Shown here in pieces: positions 51,031 to 61,178 of a stretch of 64,000 bases of DNA. Source of the stretch: Ketobacter sp963922875 (GTDB taxonomy: Bacteria > Pseudomonadota > Gammaproteobacteria > Pseudomonadales > Ketobacteraceae); the NCBI GenBank assembly GCA_963922875.1, contig CAWUJH010000002.1, forward strand, positions 434,001-498,000, written 5' to 3'. The translations under genes and the position numbers were made by a program. Within the stretch, counting starts at the first letter, position 1, and every line of letters starts with the position of its first letter. The notes beneath the pieces were generated by a model that was not told where the DNA came from, did not search any database, and was given only the letters and a program-made list of their open reading frames with translations.

Positions 51031-51059
51031 ATAGGTCTGCTAAGGACAAGTGGACCTAT
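51031..51059 (+). other. Hairpin between receptor and PiuC genes
   Basis: Arms ATAGGTC and GACCTAT (7 bp) enclose 15 nt. No proper T-run follows, so it is at best a weak terminator or an mRNA stability element. Confidence 0.35.
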
Positions 51060-51095
51060 TTGCATAACGGGCAATAGTAGATTTAGGAGTGTGCC

Positions 51096-51776
51096 GTGTT
51101 ATTAAAAATCCCAGAAGTTTTAACCCCTGAAGAACTAGTTCATACTCAACAAGCTTTGCGGGACGCTGAATGGCTAGATGGAAATATTACTGCAGGTTAC
51201 CAAAGTGCTAAAGCCAAAAACAACCTGCAGCTGCCTATGGATTCGACTGTAGCTCGGCGACTAGGCGATATAATTATGACGGCCCTGGGCCGCAGCAACC
51301 TCTTTATGTCGGCAGCATTGCCCGCCAAAATATTTCCACCGCTGTTCAACTGCTATCAAGGGGGGCAGTCTTTTGATGTGCATGTGGATAATGCGATACG
51401 GCAAGTGCCAGGAACCCCGGTAAAAGTGCGAACCGATATTTCGATGACGCTTTTTTTATCAGAGCCTGAAGACTACGAGGGTGGAGAGCTTATCATAGAA
51501 GACACCTATGGTGCCCACAGCGTGAAATTGGCGGCGGGGGATATGGTTTTGTATCCCTCCACTAGCCTGCATCGCGTAACGCCAGTTACCAAGGGGCAGC
51601 GTTTAGCCTCGTTTTTCTGGTTGCAAAGTCTTGTGGCGAGTGATGAAAAAAGAGCACTTTTGTTTGATATGGATATGGCCATCCAGAATCTGCGACAGAG
51701 GTTAGATGACAGCCCGGAAATTGTCCAGTTAACCGGGGTGTACCACAATTTGTTACGGCGTTGGGCACAGACTTAA
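51096..51776 (+). CDS. piuC: PKHD-type Fe(II)/2-oxoglutarate hydroxylase (PiuC/YbiX)
   Basis: The 226-residue protein matches PiuC/YbiX. The iron ligands are His and Asp in SFDVHVDNAI and His in TSLHRVTPV, and the 2-oxoglutarate-binding Arg is in KGQRLASFFW. The GTG start has TTTAGGAGTGT just upstream. PiuC genes sit next to Fiu/PiuA-type receptors and are iron-repressed. The proposed role is modification of siderophores or receptor-linked substrates, but the reaction is unproven. Confidence 0.93.
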   Translation: MLLKIPEVLTPEELVHTQQALRDAEWLDGNITAGYQSAKAKNNLQLPMDSTVARRLGDIIMTALGRSNLFMSAALPAKIFPPLFNCYQGGQSFDVHVDNAIRQVPGTPVKVRTDISMTLFLSEPEDYEGGELIIEDTYGAHSVKLAAGDMVLYPSTSLHRVTPVTKGQRLASFFWLQSLVASDEKRALLFDMDMAIQNLRQRLDDSPEIVQLTGVYHNLLRRWAQT

Positions 51777-51931
51777 GGCCGGCGCCGTTCCATCTCATTG
51801 CCAAATTGACGAGCTTTAATTTACAACATACTATCTATCGGGTAACTGTTTAATCCCAAACAGAGGAAAGCGTCACGAATATTTCAACGGATTGTTTCAG
51901 TCACTCGATAAAAAAAGTAATCATTGTTGGC

Positions 51932-54262
51932 GTGGTTATAGTTCTGGCCGGCTGCGCTGTTTTTGTAGGACTTGATTTCGAAAGGCTTTATGGGCCGGAA
52001 GTTCCACGGCAACGCATAGTTACAACCTTGAATCCACAAGAAATCGATTATTGGTCAGAAGTAAAGCCCATAATGGAATCCCGTTGCGTGGTGTGTCACG
52101 CTTGTTATGACGCACCCTGTCAGCTAAAACTGGGCTCTATTGAAGGGATCGAAAGAGGTGCGAGCCAAGCCAAGGTCTATGATCTTCGGTTACTGGAGGC
52201 GGAACCGACCCGCTTGTTTCAGGATGCAACCACTACCCGGGAATGGCGCGCAAAGGGCTTTTTTCCAGTATTAAATGAACGAGTTCAGGAGGTAGCGGCT
52301 AATCGGAACGCTGGCCTTATTTATCAGATGTTACAGTTAAAAGATAAACATCCTTTACCTGCGACTAAGCCGCTGAGTGAAGACTTTGAGTTTGCTTTAA
52401 ATCGCAGCCTTCAGTGTCCTAGCCCGGAATCTTTTAAGCAATACGCCAATGACAATCCTTTGTGGGGGATGCCCTATGGCTTGCCTGCAATCAGTAAGCC
52501 TGAACTGGCTACTATGAAACAGTGGTTAGATCAGGGTGCAACATACACTGCCAGACCAGCGTTAGATGACATCTACGAGGATCAAATTAAAAAGTGGGAA
52601 ATATATTTAAATGGAGACTCGAACAAGCAACGCTTGGCGAGTCGCTACATTTATGAACATCTATTTCTTGGCCATCTCTACTTCAGTGAAATAGGATCTC
52701 AAAACCATATTAAGTACTTTAACTTGATTCGCTCAAGTACGCCACCAGGGGAGCCGGCAAATATTATCGCGACTCGCAGACCCTATGATGATCCTCTGGT
52801 AGATCGAGTTTATTACCGCTTGGTTGAAGAAAAAGAAGCTATTGTAGCGAAAACTCATATGCCTTATGCATTAAACGACAAGCGTATGAAATTCTGGCAG
52901 GAACTTTTTATAGAGCGGGATTATGAAGTGACGGATTTGCCGGGCTATGAAGTCGAAATAGCCGCTAATCCATTTATCGTATTTTCCAAAATCCCCATTG
53001 TATCTCGTTACGAATTTATGCTGGATGAAGCACAGTATACCGTTATGGGCTTTATAAAAGGTCCAGTTTGTCGCGGACAGGTGGCATTGAATGTTATCAA
53101 TGACCATTTTTGGGTGTTTTTTATGGAGCCAGAATTAACCGTCAACGATGAAATTGCTGAATTTTTTGAGAAGAATCAAAATCTATTGGAGTTGCCCACA
53201 ACCCAAGAGAGTACTTTGTTACCTATAATGAATTGGCGACGTTATTCAAAGAAGCATGCTGAGTATGTTACGCGGCGGGACAAGTTAGTGACAAAAATGC
53301 TGGGGGAAGAAATTAATTATGACTTGAATTTATTATGGGATGGGGATGGCTTTAATAAGAATGCCGCGCTAACCATCGTCCGCCATAATGATAGTGCGAC
53401 TGTTGAGCAAGGTTTACTGGGCCCTGCGCCGAAAACCGCTTGGGTGGTGGGTTATGGCTTGTTGGAGAGGATTCACTACCTGCTGGTGGCTGGCTATGAT
53501 GTATTTGGCAACGTGGGACATCAATTATTATCCCGCCTCTATATGGATTTTCTGAGGATGGAAGGAGAGACCAACTTTCTTTTGTTATTACCCCAGGTGG
53601 AACGCGATCTTGAATTACGTTACTGGTATCGCGGAGCAGATGAGGAAGTCATGGAGTTTATGGAGCAGGGCTTGGTTACTAAGGCTGAACCTGAGATAAA
53701 CTATTCAGCACATTCTGCGAACAGAGCGAAGCAAGAACTGTTTAGCAAACTAAAACAAAAATTTATCAAGGTGTTGCCTGAAGAGCGTAATATTAACACG
53801 ATTAAAGAACCCGATATAGGACAGCAGATTACCAAAATCAATAGTATGAAAGGGGCGCATCTTGAACTGTTTCCTGAGCAATCACTGATACTTTTGGAAA
53901 CGCCCTCGGGCGATCAGCTAATAACGATGCTTAAGAATATTTCACATTACAATATCACCAGCATGTTAAGCGAGAATAAAAACAGAGCCTATGATGAAGA
54001 TACTATGATGGCATTACGTGGTGTTGTGGGCGCCTATCCCAATGAACTGTACAAGGTTAAGTTCAATGATTTGGAGAGTTTTGTGGAACAGCTGGTTAGC
54101 GTCCGTAGGGCGGAAGATTACCAACGCTTAAGAAGTGACTATGGGGTGAGAAGAACTGACAAAGAATTCTGGCGTTTTAGCGATAGAATGCACGGTGTTT
54201 ATGAAAATTCGGACCCCATTAACTATGGACTACTCGACTATAATCGATTGGTGGATTTTTGA
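51932..54262 (+). CDS. cti: Fatty acid cis/trans isomerase (haem c protein)
   Basis: Cti converts cis-unsaturated phospholipid acyl chains to trans in the periplasm to stiffen the membrane under solvent or heat stress. The frame has one haem c site (CVVCH in MESRCVVCHACYDAPCQLKLGS) and the family blocks EPTRLFQDATTTREWRAKGFFPVLNE, RYIYEHLFLGHLYF and AQYTVMGFIKGPVCRGQVALNVI. The only canonical start is the GTG at 51932, which leaves just seven residues before the lipobox LAGC. In-frame translation upstream gives IKKVIIVGV, the charged start of a signal peptide, so the real start is probably a non-AUG codon such as the ATT at 51881. It overlaps the next gene at the stop. Confidence 0.93.
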   Translation: MVIVLAGCAVFVGLDFERLYGPEVPRQRIVTTLNPQEIDYWSEVKPIMESRCVVCHACYDAPCQLKLGSIEGIERGASQAKVYDLRLLEAEPTRLFQDATTTREWRAKGFFPVLNERVQEVAANRNAGLIYQMLQLKDKHPLPATKPLSEDFEFALNRSLQCPSPESFKQYANDNPLWGMPYGLPAISKPELATMKQWLDQGATYTARPALDDIYEDQIKKWEIYLNGDSNKQRLASRYIYEHLFLGHLYFSEIGSQNHIKYFNLIRSSTPPGEPANIIATRRPYDDPLVDRVYYRLVEEKEAIVAKTHMPYALNDKRMKFWQELFIERDYEVTDLPGYEVEIAANPFIVFSKIPIVSRYEFMLDEAQYTVMGFIKGPVCRGQVALNVINDHFWVFFMEPELTVNDEIAEFFEKNQNLLELPTTQESTLLPIMNWRRYSKKHAEYVTRRDKLVTKMLGEEINYDLNLLWDGDGFNKNAALTIVRHNDSATVEQGLLGPAPKTAWVVGYGLLERIHYLLVAGYDVFGNVGHQLLSRLYMDFLRMEGETNFLLLLPQVERDLELRYWYRGADEEVMEFMEQGLVTKAEPEINYSAHSANRAKQELFSKLKQKFIKVLPEERNINTIKEPDIGQQITKINSMKGAHLELFPEQSLILLETPSGDQLITMLKNISHYNITSMLSENKNRAYDEDTMMALRGVVGAYPNELYKVKFNDLESFVEQLVSVRRAEDYQRLRSDYGVRRTDKEFWRFSDRMHGVYENSDPINYGLLDYNRLVDF

Positions 54263-54606
54263 TGAATATCGGTCATAGCGGATTTAATCCGGTTTACTCG
54301 GAATCGCAACCCACTGTAGAGCAAATCCGCAACCTGTCGGGTAACGCATTGTTAGAGTTCGGCGCACCTTGGTGTGGTTATTGTAAAGGGGCTGAGCCAG
54401 CACTAAGACAGGTTTTAACTGAGCAATACCCGCAACTCACCCATATTAAGGTTTATGACGGTAAAGGTAAGGTGCTGGGGCGAGCCTTCCGGGTTACACT
54501 TTGGCCCACTTTAATTCTACTGCATGATGGCACTGAACTAGACCGGGTGGTTCGACCAGCAACAGTAACGGATATTGACCTGTTGCTACAGAAAATAGTC
54601 CGTTAA
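54262..54606 (+). CDS. Thioredoxin-like protein
   Basis: This protein of about 114 residues has a thioredoxin fold with the active site WCGYC (residues about 37-41), rather than the usual WCGPC, and the cis-proline segment TLWPTLILLHDG. There is no signal peptide. The start ATG shares its first base with the cti stop codon, so the two are translationally coupled. A cytosolic reductase that supports redox balance, or some partner of Cti, is possible; nothing in the sequence decides. Confidence 0.88.
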   Translation: MNIGHSGFNPVYSESQPTVEQIRNLSGNALLEFGAPWCGYCKGAEPALRQVLTEQYPQLTHIKVYDGKGKVLGRAFRVTLWPTLILLHDGTELDRVVRPATVTDIDLLLQKIVR

Positions 54607-54837
54607 ATCAATAGTAAAGAAGTCTTTCTGCGTACGCTTTTAAAAGAACGTGCTTTAAGCAGATTTAAGTTTCCGCCAATCAGGATTTTCCTTTATAGCC
54701 AAATCAGAAAAGCTCATTAAAGTAAAAACAACAAAATTCATTACAAAGTCAATTCAAAATTACCGTAAAATTGGCGTTTCCCAGTTCAACGGCACTCAGA
54801 TGGAGCGCTTGCTGCGGTTTTGGAGGTAGTCATTCAA

Positions 54838-57800
54838 ATGAAGGCTATTGAAGTTCCTTTTAATTCTTGTTTAACCCGCTTTTCTAGCATTCCCGTGCTT
54901 TTCATTTTTACGCTGCTGTTGGCGCTCGCCCGCCTGAGTGCAGCCGAAGTGTTAGCGGAAGCACAAGATATACAGCGTGTGCCTATCGTTAGCGGATTAG
55001 CAAATGCCGTTGATTTTGAAATTGCGCCGGACGGGCGGATATTTATCTTAAATCGCTTTGGCGGAATTACGCTTTATGATCCTGTGAGCCAAACTACCAC
55101 TGAAGCGCTACGCTTTGATGTCTATTCAGGGATTGAAGCCGGTCTAAACGGTTTGGCTTTAGATCCCAACTTTAGTACTAATGCCTATCTGTATCTGTTT
55201 TATTCACCCCTTACTCCAAACGTAAACAGGGTGTCTCGATTTACGTTGGTCGGGAATAAGGTAAATCTTGCCTCAGAAGTGGTGATTCTGGACATACCCG
55301 TTGACCGTTTAGGTGGAAATCACGATGGCGGTAACCTAGAGTTTGATGCTCAAGGAAATCTCTATATTGGCACTGGTGATGATACCTATCATAGTAGTTA
55401 TAGTCCCCTGAATGAAAGCAGTGTTGCTCGTAGTGCAGAAAAGTCAGCATCTAATTCACAGGACTTGAGAGGAAAAATATTACGTATTCACCCCAATGCA
55501 AATGGTACTTATTCAATACCCACTGGCAATCTCTTTTCCAATGCTGCTGACGGTCGTCGTGAAATTTATATTATGGGTGCCCGCAACCCCTACAAATTCC
55601 ATATAGATGAAGTAACCCAACAACTGATCTGGGCCGATATCGGCCCAGATGCCAATACTGACAGTTCGAAAGGTCCTTCTGGTAAAGATGAAATCAATAT
55701 CAGTTCCAGTGCAGGTAATTACGGCTGGCCCTATTTTGTTGGCGCTAATTTGGCGTATTACAATACGTACAACAATTACTATTTCGACCCCGCCAAACCT
55801 ACCAATGACTCTAAATGGAATACTGGATTAAAAATTCTGCCACCGGCAAAGCCGGCTTGGCTTTCGAAACAAAGATCTTCCTACATGGTGGGGTCTATCT
55901 ATCACTACGATAGTTCTATAAACAATCCCACCAAATTACCGCCCGCCTTTGATAATCACCTCTTTTACTGGGATTTTAACAACAGTAAAGTGTGGTATGT
56001 AGCTCTGGACGCCAACAATAATATTCTCAATGAGCAGGAGTGGACCACACTATCCGGCCTAGGTCAGGGTTACATCGATTTTGAAATCGGACCTGACGGT
56101 CATTTATATATTCTTGAATACGGCACCGGGTGTTGTGACTTTGATGTGGGCAACGGAATATTAAGTCGTATTGACTACACTGGGGCCAGTGCCAATTTAA
56201 GTCCCGTGGTAAAATTATCCAGCGACAAACGTTACGGTGACTTGCCGTTGACTGTGAACTTTAGTGCAGCCGGTAGTTTTGATCCCGATGGGGACAGCAT
56301 CACCTTGGAATGGGATTTTGATGGTGATGGTGTCACGGATGCTGATACCCAGACAGCAGCTTACACCTACTACAACAAGGGTAACTTTAATGCGCTGTTA
56401 AAAGTAACAGATAGTTTAGGTGCAGTGGCTACGGCTGGTACTACTATTCGTGCTGGCAACAATGTTGCGGATATTACCTTTGAGTGGCCACCAGAGGGTG
56501 GCTTTTACGACTGGAATGAACGCATTGATGTGCAAGTAAATATTGTTGATAAAGAAGACGGTTCCATTAGTCAAGGTTCTATTAACTGTAATACGGTAAC
56601 GGTCATTCCATCTTTGGGGCATCTGGAACATGCTCACGATACACCGAGTTTTAGCCGTTGTGATCCCACGATTACCGCCAAGCCTGATGAACATGAGCCT
56701 GATGGCGAAGACGATCTTTACTATCGACTGCAGGCTGGCTATCGCGATCAGGATGGTTTGGATTCCTATAAAGTTATTAATCTCTATCCAAAGCGCTCGC
56801 CAGCAGCCTTTGCCAACCAGCGCCAGGGCACCGTATTAATCAATAATACAGACAGCACCTACCATGCGGTGAATGCCGTTCGTATCACTGATGCTGGAGC
56901 ATTTTTAAAGTTAAGTCAGCGCAACCTTACTGGTATTACCGGCATCCGATACCGGCTTGCCAGCAGTAAGTCGGGGCAAACCATTGAATTACGCAGCAAC
57001 AGTAAAACCGGGCCCATTGTGTCTTCGGTTTCTGTTCCTGCTTCGGGCGGGGCTGGCAATTGGGTCGACGTCGAGGATTCTTTTGCAGCTCCAACCACAA
57101 CGGTGGACCTGTATTTAGTGTTTCCCAACTATTCAAGTACTGGCAGTGAAACTCTGGATCTAGTGTCCATTGAATTTTTAGGGGAGGGTATATCCTACCC
57201 GGCACCCACCAACAGCGGTGGTGATAGCAATTTAGCCTTGGCGCAGCCAACCAATGCAACATCGGTTGAAAATGATGATCTTAGTTTGGCACCGGCGAAT
57301 GCTACCGACGGTGATCTTACCACGCGTTGGGCCAGTGTTTTTCGCCATGATCCCCAGTGGCTGGTGGTGGATTTAGGACAAACACGGGATGTTCATCAAG
57401 TGATACTGCATTGGGAGACAGCCTACGCCAAAGCTTACCAAATTCAAGTTTCCATGGATGGCAATAACTGGCAAACGGTGTTTACCGAGAATGCCAGCAA
57501 TGGCGACGTAGACACCCTGGACTTTTCCACTGTGGCCGCACGTTTTGTGCGGATGTATGGTACTCAACGGGCCACCAAGTGGGGCTATTCCCTGTGGGAA
57601 ATGGAGGTTATTGGTTCAGAGCATGAGAGCCCTGTACTGTCTGGACTCAGCCTTTCTCCCGCCAACAGCACCGTAGAAGTGGGTCAGTCCATCGGTTTTC
57701 AAGTGCAAGGTGTTGATCAGTGGGGGGCTGCTATCCCTGCAGCGGTTAATTGGACGGTTTCCGGTGGTGGTTATATCGATAATACCGGAAAACTAACCAC

Positions 57801-58713
57801 AACGGCGGCAGGTGGCCCCTTTCTGGTTACGGCTGTAGCCACTACGGATTCTACTATACGAGCCACAGCACAATTTATGGTTACGGCTCCCTCGAACTCT
57901 GGTACCGACAACTTCGCTTTGAAAAAACCTGCTGCCGCCTCTTCCTTTGAAAGTGGTGATAGCGCAAATTTCGCGGCAGATTATGCTTTTGATGGTGACT
58001 TAAGCACACGTTGGGCTAGTGAGTTTAAGGTAGATCCGCAATGGCTTAGTGTGGATCTGCAGAGCGAGCGTCCGATTAATAAAATAACCCTCAATTGGGA
58101 AGCGGCCTATGCCAAGGCTTATCAGATTCAAATTTCTCAAGATGGAAAAAACTGGAGCACTGTATTTACCGAGGCGAACAGCAACGGGGCGGTGGATGTT
58201 ATTAATATTGCGACGGTTTCTACCCGCTATGTAAGGCTGCTGGGTACCCAGCGGGCCACTCGCTGGGGGTATTCATTGTGGGAAATGTCGGTTACTGGCC
58301 CCCAAGTCATTACCAATCAGAACCTCGTAATAGGTAAAGTCGCAACTGCCTCAACCGTTGAGAATACCAGCCTGTCCGCGAGCGCTGCCATTGATCAGGA
58401 CAGTAACAGCCGGTGGGCGAGTGTGTTCAGTAGTGATCCTCAATGGTTACAAGTGGATCTTGGTCAATTTATGCTGTTCAATGAAGTACGCTTAGACTGG
58501 GAGCGTGCCTCTGCTAGAGAATATCAGATACAGGTATCCAGTGATGGCATAACCTGGACTAGCCTGTATCAGGAGGTAGCCGGAGACGGCGGTCTTGATA
58601 AGGTTTCTTTTGCCAACACTATGGCCAGATATGTTCGAGTCTATTGTACAAAGAGGTCGACGAAATACGGCTATTCATTGTGGGAGTTTGGCGTCTATTT
58701 GATAACCAAATAA
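54838..58713 (+). CDS. Secreted sugar dehydrogenase-like propeller with PKD, CBM6-like, Big2-like and three discoidin domains
   Basis: The protein of about 1,291 residues has a signal peptide (to about residue 36) and a PQQ-type glucose/sorbosone dehydrogenase propeller (about 40-455, with GGNHDGGNLEFDAQGNLYIGTGDD and GARNPYKFHID). Next come a PKD domain (about 456-535), a linker, a CBM6-like domain (about 660-783), discoidin (F5/8 C) domain 1 (about 800-926), a Big2-like domain (930-1015) and discoidin domains 2 and 3 (about 1022-1155 and 1161-1291). The discoidin copies share RWAS(V/E)F..DPQWL.VDLG and YSLWE. It probably oxidises or binds sugars while attached to polysaccharide. I chose the ATG at 54838, with GGAGG upstream. 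Confidence 0.88.
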   Translation: MKAIEVPFNSCLTRFSSIPVLFIFTLLLALARLSAAEVLAEAQDIQRVPIVSGLANAVDFEIAPDGRIFILNRFGGITLYDPVSQTTTEALRFDVYSGIEAGLNGLALDPNFSTNAYLYLFYSPLTPNVNRVSRFTLVGNKVNLASEVVILDIPVDRLGGNHDGGNLEFDAQGNLYIGTGDDTYHSSYSPLNESSVARSAEKSASNSQDLRGKILRIHPNANGTYSIPTGNLFSNAADGRREIYIMGARNPYKFHIDEVTQQLIWADIGPDANTDSSKGPSGKDEINISSSAGNYGWPYFVGANLAYYNTYNNYYFDPAKPTNDSKWNTGLKILPPAKPAWLSKQRSSYMVGSIYHYDSSINNPTKLPPAFDNHLFYWDFNNSKVWYVALDANNNILNEQEWTTLSGLGQGYIDFEIGPDGHLYILEYGTGCCDFDVGNGILSRIDYTGASANLSPVVKLSSDKRYGDLPLTVNFSAAGSFDPDGDSITLEWDFDGDGVTDADTQTAAYTYYNKGNFNALLKVTDSLGAVATAGTTIRAGNNVADITFEWPPEGGFYDWNERIDVQVNIVDKEDGSISQGSINCNTVTVIPSLGHLEHAHDTPSFSRCDPTITAKPDEHEPDGEDDLYYRLQAGYRDQDGLDSYKVINLYPKRSPAAFANQRQGTVLINNTDSTYHAVNAVRITDAGAFLKLSQRNLTGITGIRYRLASSKSGQTIELRSNSKTGPIVSSVSVPASGGAGNWVDVEDSFAAPTTTVDLYLVFPNYSSTGSETLDLVSIEFLGEGISYPAPTNSGGDSNLALAQPTNATSVENDDLSLAPANATDGDLTTRWASVFRHDPQWLVVDLGQTRDVHQVILHWETAYAKAYQIQVSMDGNNWQTVFTENASNGDVDTLDFSTVAARFVRMYGTQRATKWGYSLWEMEVIGSEHESPVLSGLSLSPANSTVEVGQSIGFQVQGVDQWGAAIPAAVNWTVSGGGYIDNTGKLTTTAAGGPFLVTAVATTDSTIRATAQFMVTAPSNSGTDNFALKKPAAASSFESGDSANFAADYAFDGDLSTRWASEFKVDPQWLSVDLQSERPINKITLNWEAAYAKAYQIQISQDGKNWSTVFTEANSNGAVDVINIATVSTRYVRLLGTQRATRWGYSLWEMSVTGPQVITNQNLVIGKVATASTVENTSLSASAAIDQDSNSRWASVFSSDPQWLQVDLGQFMLFNEVRLDWERASAREYQIQVSSDGITWTSLYQEVAGDGGLDKVSFANTMARYVRVYCTKRSTKYGYSLWEFGVYLITK

Positions 58714-58876
58714 TAGTCAACACCTCTGATAATCGATTGATTTGTATCACCTGTCCTGTCTTGCCAGTTCATCAGGCGGGCTAGTAAACTCTTGCCCGCC
58801 CTTAATTCATTTCGGCATGAGTCCCGAGTTAGTAGAAGTGTTAAGTGAGAGCTATGCTTAATGATAGGAAATCCCA

Positions 58877-61018
58877 ATGCAGATAACAGGTGGTATGAAA
58901 AATTTACGCTGGATTCGCGCATACAATACCGCACTTGCTTCGATTGGAGGTCTGGTGCTGTCGCTCGATCTCATCTTTGCTTTCTGGATGGGCCAATCTT
59001 GGCTTGATTCGAGCTCATTGGTTACCATTCTTGCGATTTTCTGGTTAGTGAACTTTGGGCTTATTGTCTTTGTGGCCAGTGGTAAAACTGAGCAATACAA
59101 AGATCCTTCATTAACAGTACTGATGATGTGGTGGGCGAGCTTTTGTTGTTTTGCTGTACTCGTTTTTATTAAAGAGTATCAGGAGATTATCTATTGCTCT
59201 CTTTTTACAGTTGTCGTGTTTGGCGTATTTCGATTAACACCTAAGGATTTCAAACGATACACATTATTCATTGTCAGCTTGCAAGCGCTTCAAAGTATAG
59301 TGGCTTTTTGGTTGGGCGAAGCGGTCTATGGATTGTTGGAAAGTTTAATTATTTGGTTGGTGCTTAGTTCTACTATTTTAATAATGATCGGCTTAAGTAA
59401 TTCAATGAGTGAACTGAGGCAGCGTCTCTGGCGTAAAAATCAGGATTTAGAAGAAGCGCTTAGAGCTAAAGATCAATTTTTGGCGAATATGAGTCATGAG
59501 CTAAGAACGCCAATTAATGGAGTATTGGGTATGCTAGAAGTGCTCAATTCCATGGAGCTAACGGCTGGCCAACGAAAATATATTGAGATTGCCCAGGCTA
59601 GTGGAACGTCTCTTGTCTGTCTGGTTAACGATATTCTCGACTTTGCCAAAATTAAAGAAAATAAATTGAATTTGGAATCCCGCACTATTCGTTTAGTCGA
59701 TGCATTGTCTAAGTTGGCTTTTAGTTTTTATTATCAGGCAAACCAGAAAAATATTGAGTTAATTTTGGATATAGATCCAAAGTTTCCCAAATATGTTCAG
59801 GGCGATGAAATTAGGATTACCCAAATATTTAATAACTTAATATCAAATGCGATCAAATTTACCCGAGAGGGATCTGTTGTTGTAAGCATCAGTGGGGAAC
59901 AAATCGGTGAGCAGTTTAATTTTTATGGTGCAGTGACCGATACTGGAATCGGTATTCCCCCTGGCTCAGTTGATACCGTATTTTTACAGTTTTCTCAGGC
60001 CGATGAGAGTACTACTCGTCAATATGGCGGTACCGGTTTGGGGTTGGCTATAGTCAAACAGCTATGTTCATTAATGGGCGGTGATATTCAACTCGAAAGC
60101 ACAGTGGGTCTTGGGAGTCGATTTAGTTTCCAGCTAAAATTAGGCTCTGTTGAGCAAATATCGAACGTTAACGACAAGCCCATCGAGGGTTATACCGTCC
60201 ATCTTATTGATAGTAATTCGGCACATCAAAAGTTCATGGTGAAGCAATTTGAGAGATTAGGAGCATCTGTCGTTCTGCATCAGGATCTGTTGGGGTTTTA
60301 TAATACAGGCGTTTTTTCATTACCAGATTCCAATAAATTATTAATGGCTATTCATTTAGATGCAGGCGTTTCTAGATCGGAATTCGGTGGATTCTTAGAA
60401 CAGCGAGTGGTTCTGGGGCTTCCAACACTGGTCTTCTATTATGGCAAAATACCCGTCATAAGCTCCGACCACCCGGTAGTTTACTTGGAGAAGCCAGTAA
60501 GTATTTTTGAGCTTGACGGTGTCGTTAGAGAGATTGCAAACAGCACAAAAACTGTTAAGGAAATAGCGGATTTACGGATTGCCAGTCATAACCCTGCCCA
60601 ATTAAGGCTTTTACCCTGTAATGTCTTGGTGGTTGAAGATAATCCAGTCAATCAGGAAGTTGCTCGTGCCATGCTTAAGAAATTAGGGGCAACGCCCACA
60701 GTTGCCAATAATGGCGAGGAAGCCATAAAGCTATTAAACCAAAGATCACTTTTTTTTGACTTAGTCTTGATGGATTGCCAAATTCCAGTATTAGATGGTT
60801 TTGAAACGACCGTCGCCATACGAGAAGGTAGAGTCGGGGATAGGTATAAGCAGATACCTATAATAGCGCTTACCGCTAATGCTCTCAGTGCTGATCGTGA
60901 AAAGTGTATGAAGGTTGGTATGAACGATTATTTGGCGAAACCAATATCATTTTCAGCTCTGGCCCAAATTTTGCCGCAATGGATCAAGCCCAGTCTTAAA
61001 AAAACGCCAACCATCTAA
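58877..61018 (+). CDS. Hybrid sensor histidine kinase/response regulator
   Basis: The 713-residue protein has about six membrane helices (residues 15-180) with no large periplasmic domain. A histidine kinase core follows, with H207 in FLANMSHELRTPINGVLGMLE and ATP-binding motifs QIFNNLISNAIKFT, DTGIGIPP and GGTGLGLAIVKQL. A degenerate receiver-like segment (about 435-560, starting GYTVHLIDSNSAHQKFMVKQFERLGASV) comes before a true receiver with D633 (LVLMDCQIPVLDGFET) and Lys in YLAKPISF. The signal and target are unknown. The next gene, a Fis-type regulator, is a plausible partner. Confidence 0.92.
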   Translation: MQITGGMKNLRWIRAYNTALASIGGLVLSLDLIFAFWMGQSWLDSSSLVTILAIFWLVNFGLIVFVASGKTEQYKDPSLTVLMMWWASFCCFAVLVFIKEYQEIIYCSLFTVVVFGVFRLTPKDFKRYTLFIVSLQALQSIVAFWLGEAVYGLLESLIIWLVLSSTILIMIGLSNSMSELRQRLWRKNQDLEEALRAKDQFLANMSHELRTPINGVLGMLEVLNSMELTAGQRKYIEIAQASGTSLVCLVNDILDFAKIKENKLNLESRTIRLVDALSKLAFSFYYQANQKNIELILDIDPKFPKYVQGDEIRITQIFNNLISNAIKFTREGSVVVSISGEQIGEQFNFYGAVTDTGIGIPPGSVDTVFLQFSQADESTTRQYGGTGLGLAIVKQLCSLMGGDIQLESTVGLGSRFSFQLKLGSVEQISNVNDKPIEGYTVHLIDSNSAHQKFMVKQFERLGASVVLHQDLLGFYNTGVFSLPDSNKLLMAIHLDAGVSRSEFGGFLEQRVVLGLPTLVFYYGKIPVISSDHPVVYLEKPVSIFELDGVVREIANSTKTVKEIADLRIASHNPAQLRLLPCNVLVVEDNPVNQEVARAMLKKLGATPTVANNGEEAIKLLNQRSLFFDLVLMDCQIPVLDGFETTVAIREGRVGDRYKQIPIIALTANALSADREKCMKVGMNDYLAKPISFSALAQILPQWIKPSLKKTPTI

Positions 61019-61178
61019 ATTATATTCTGCGACCCAGTTCGATTCAGGTACCTGTAACTTTATGTCAAAAATCACAGTTTAAACTCGACTTTTATGATTG
61101 TCCGGTTGCAGCGGCTAACACACCAAAAAAATCTATACTATGGTGAGTTTTGGAAAGTGAGGACAAGGAGTCGTTCAA

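Noticed and set aside
56416..57567. Reverse-strand frames across the sugar dehydrogenase gene
   Set aside because: They are shadows of the repetitive discoidin coding region.
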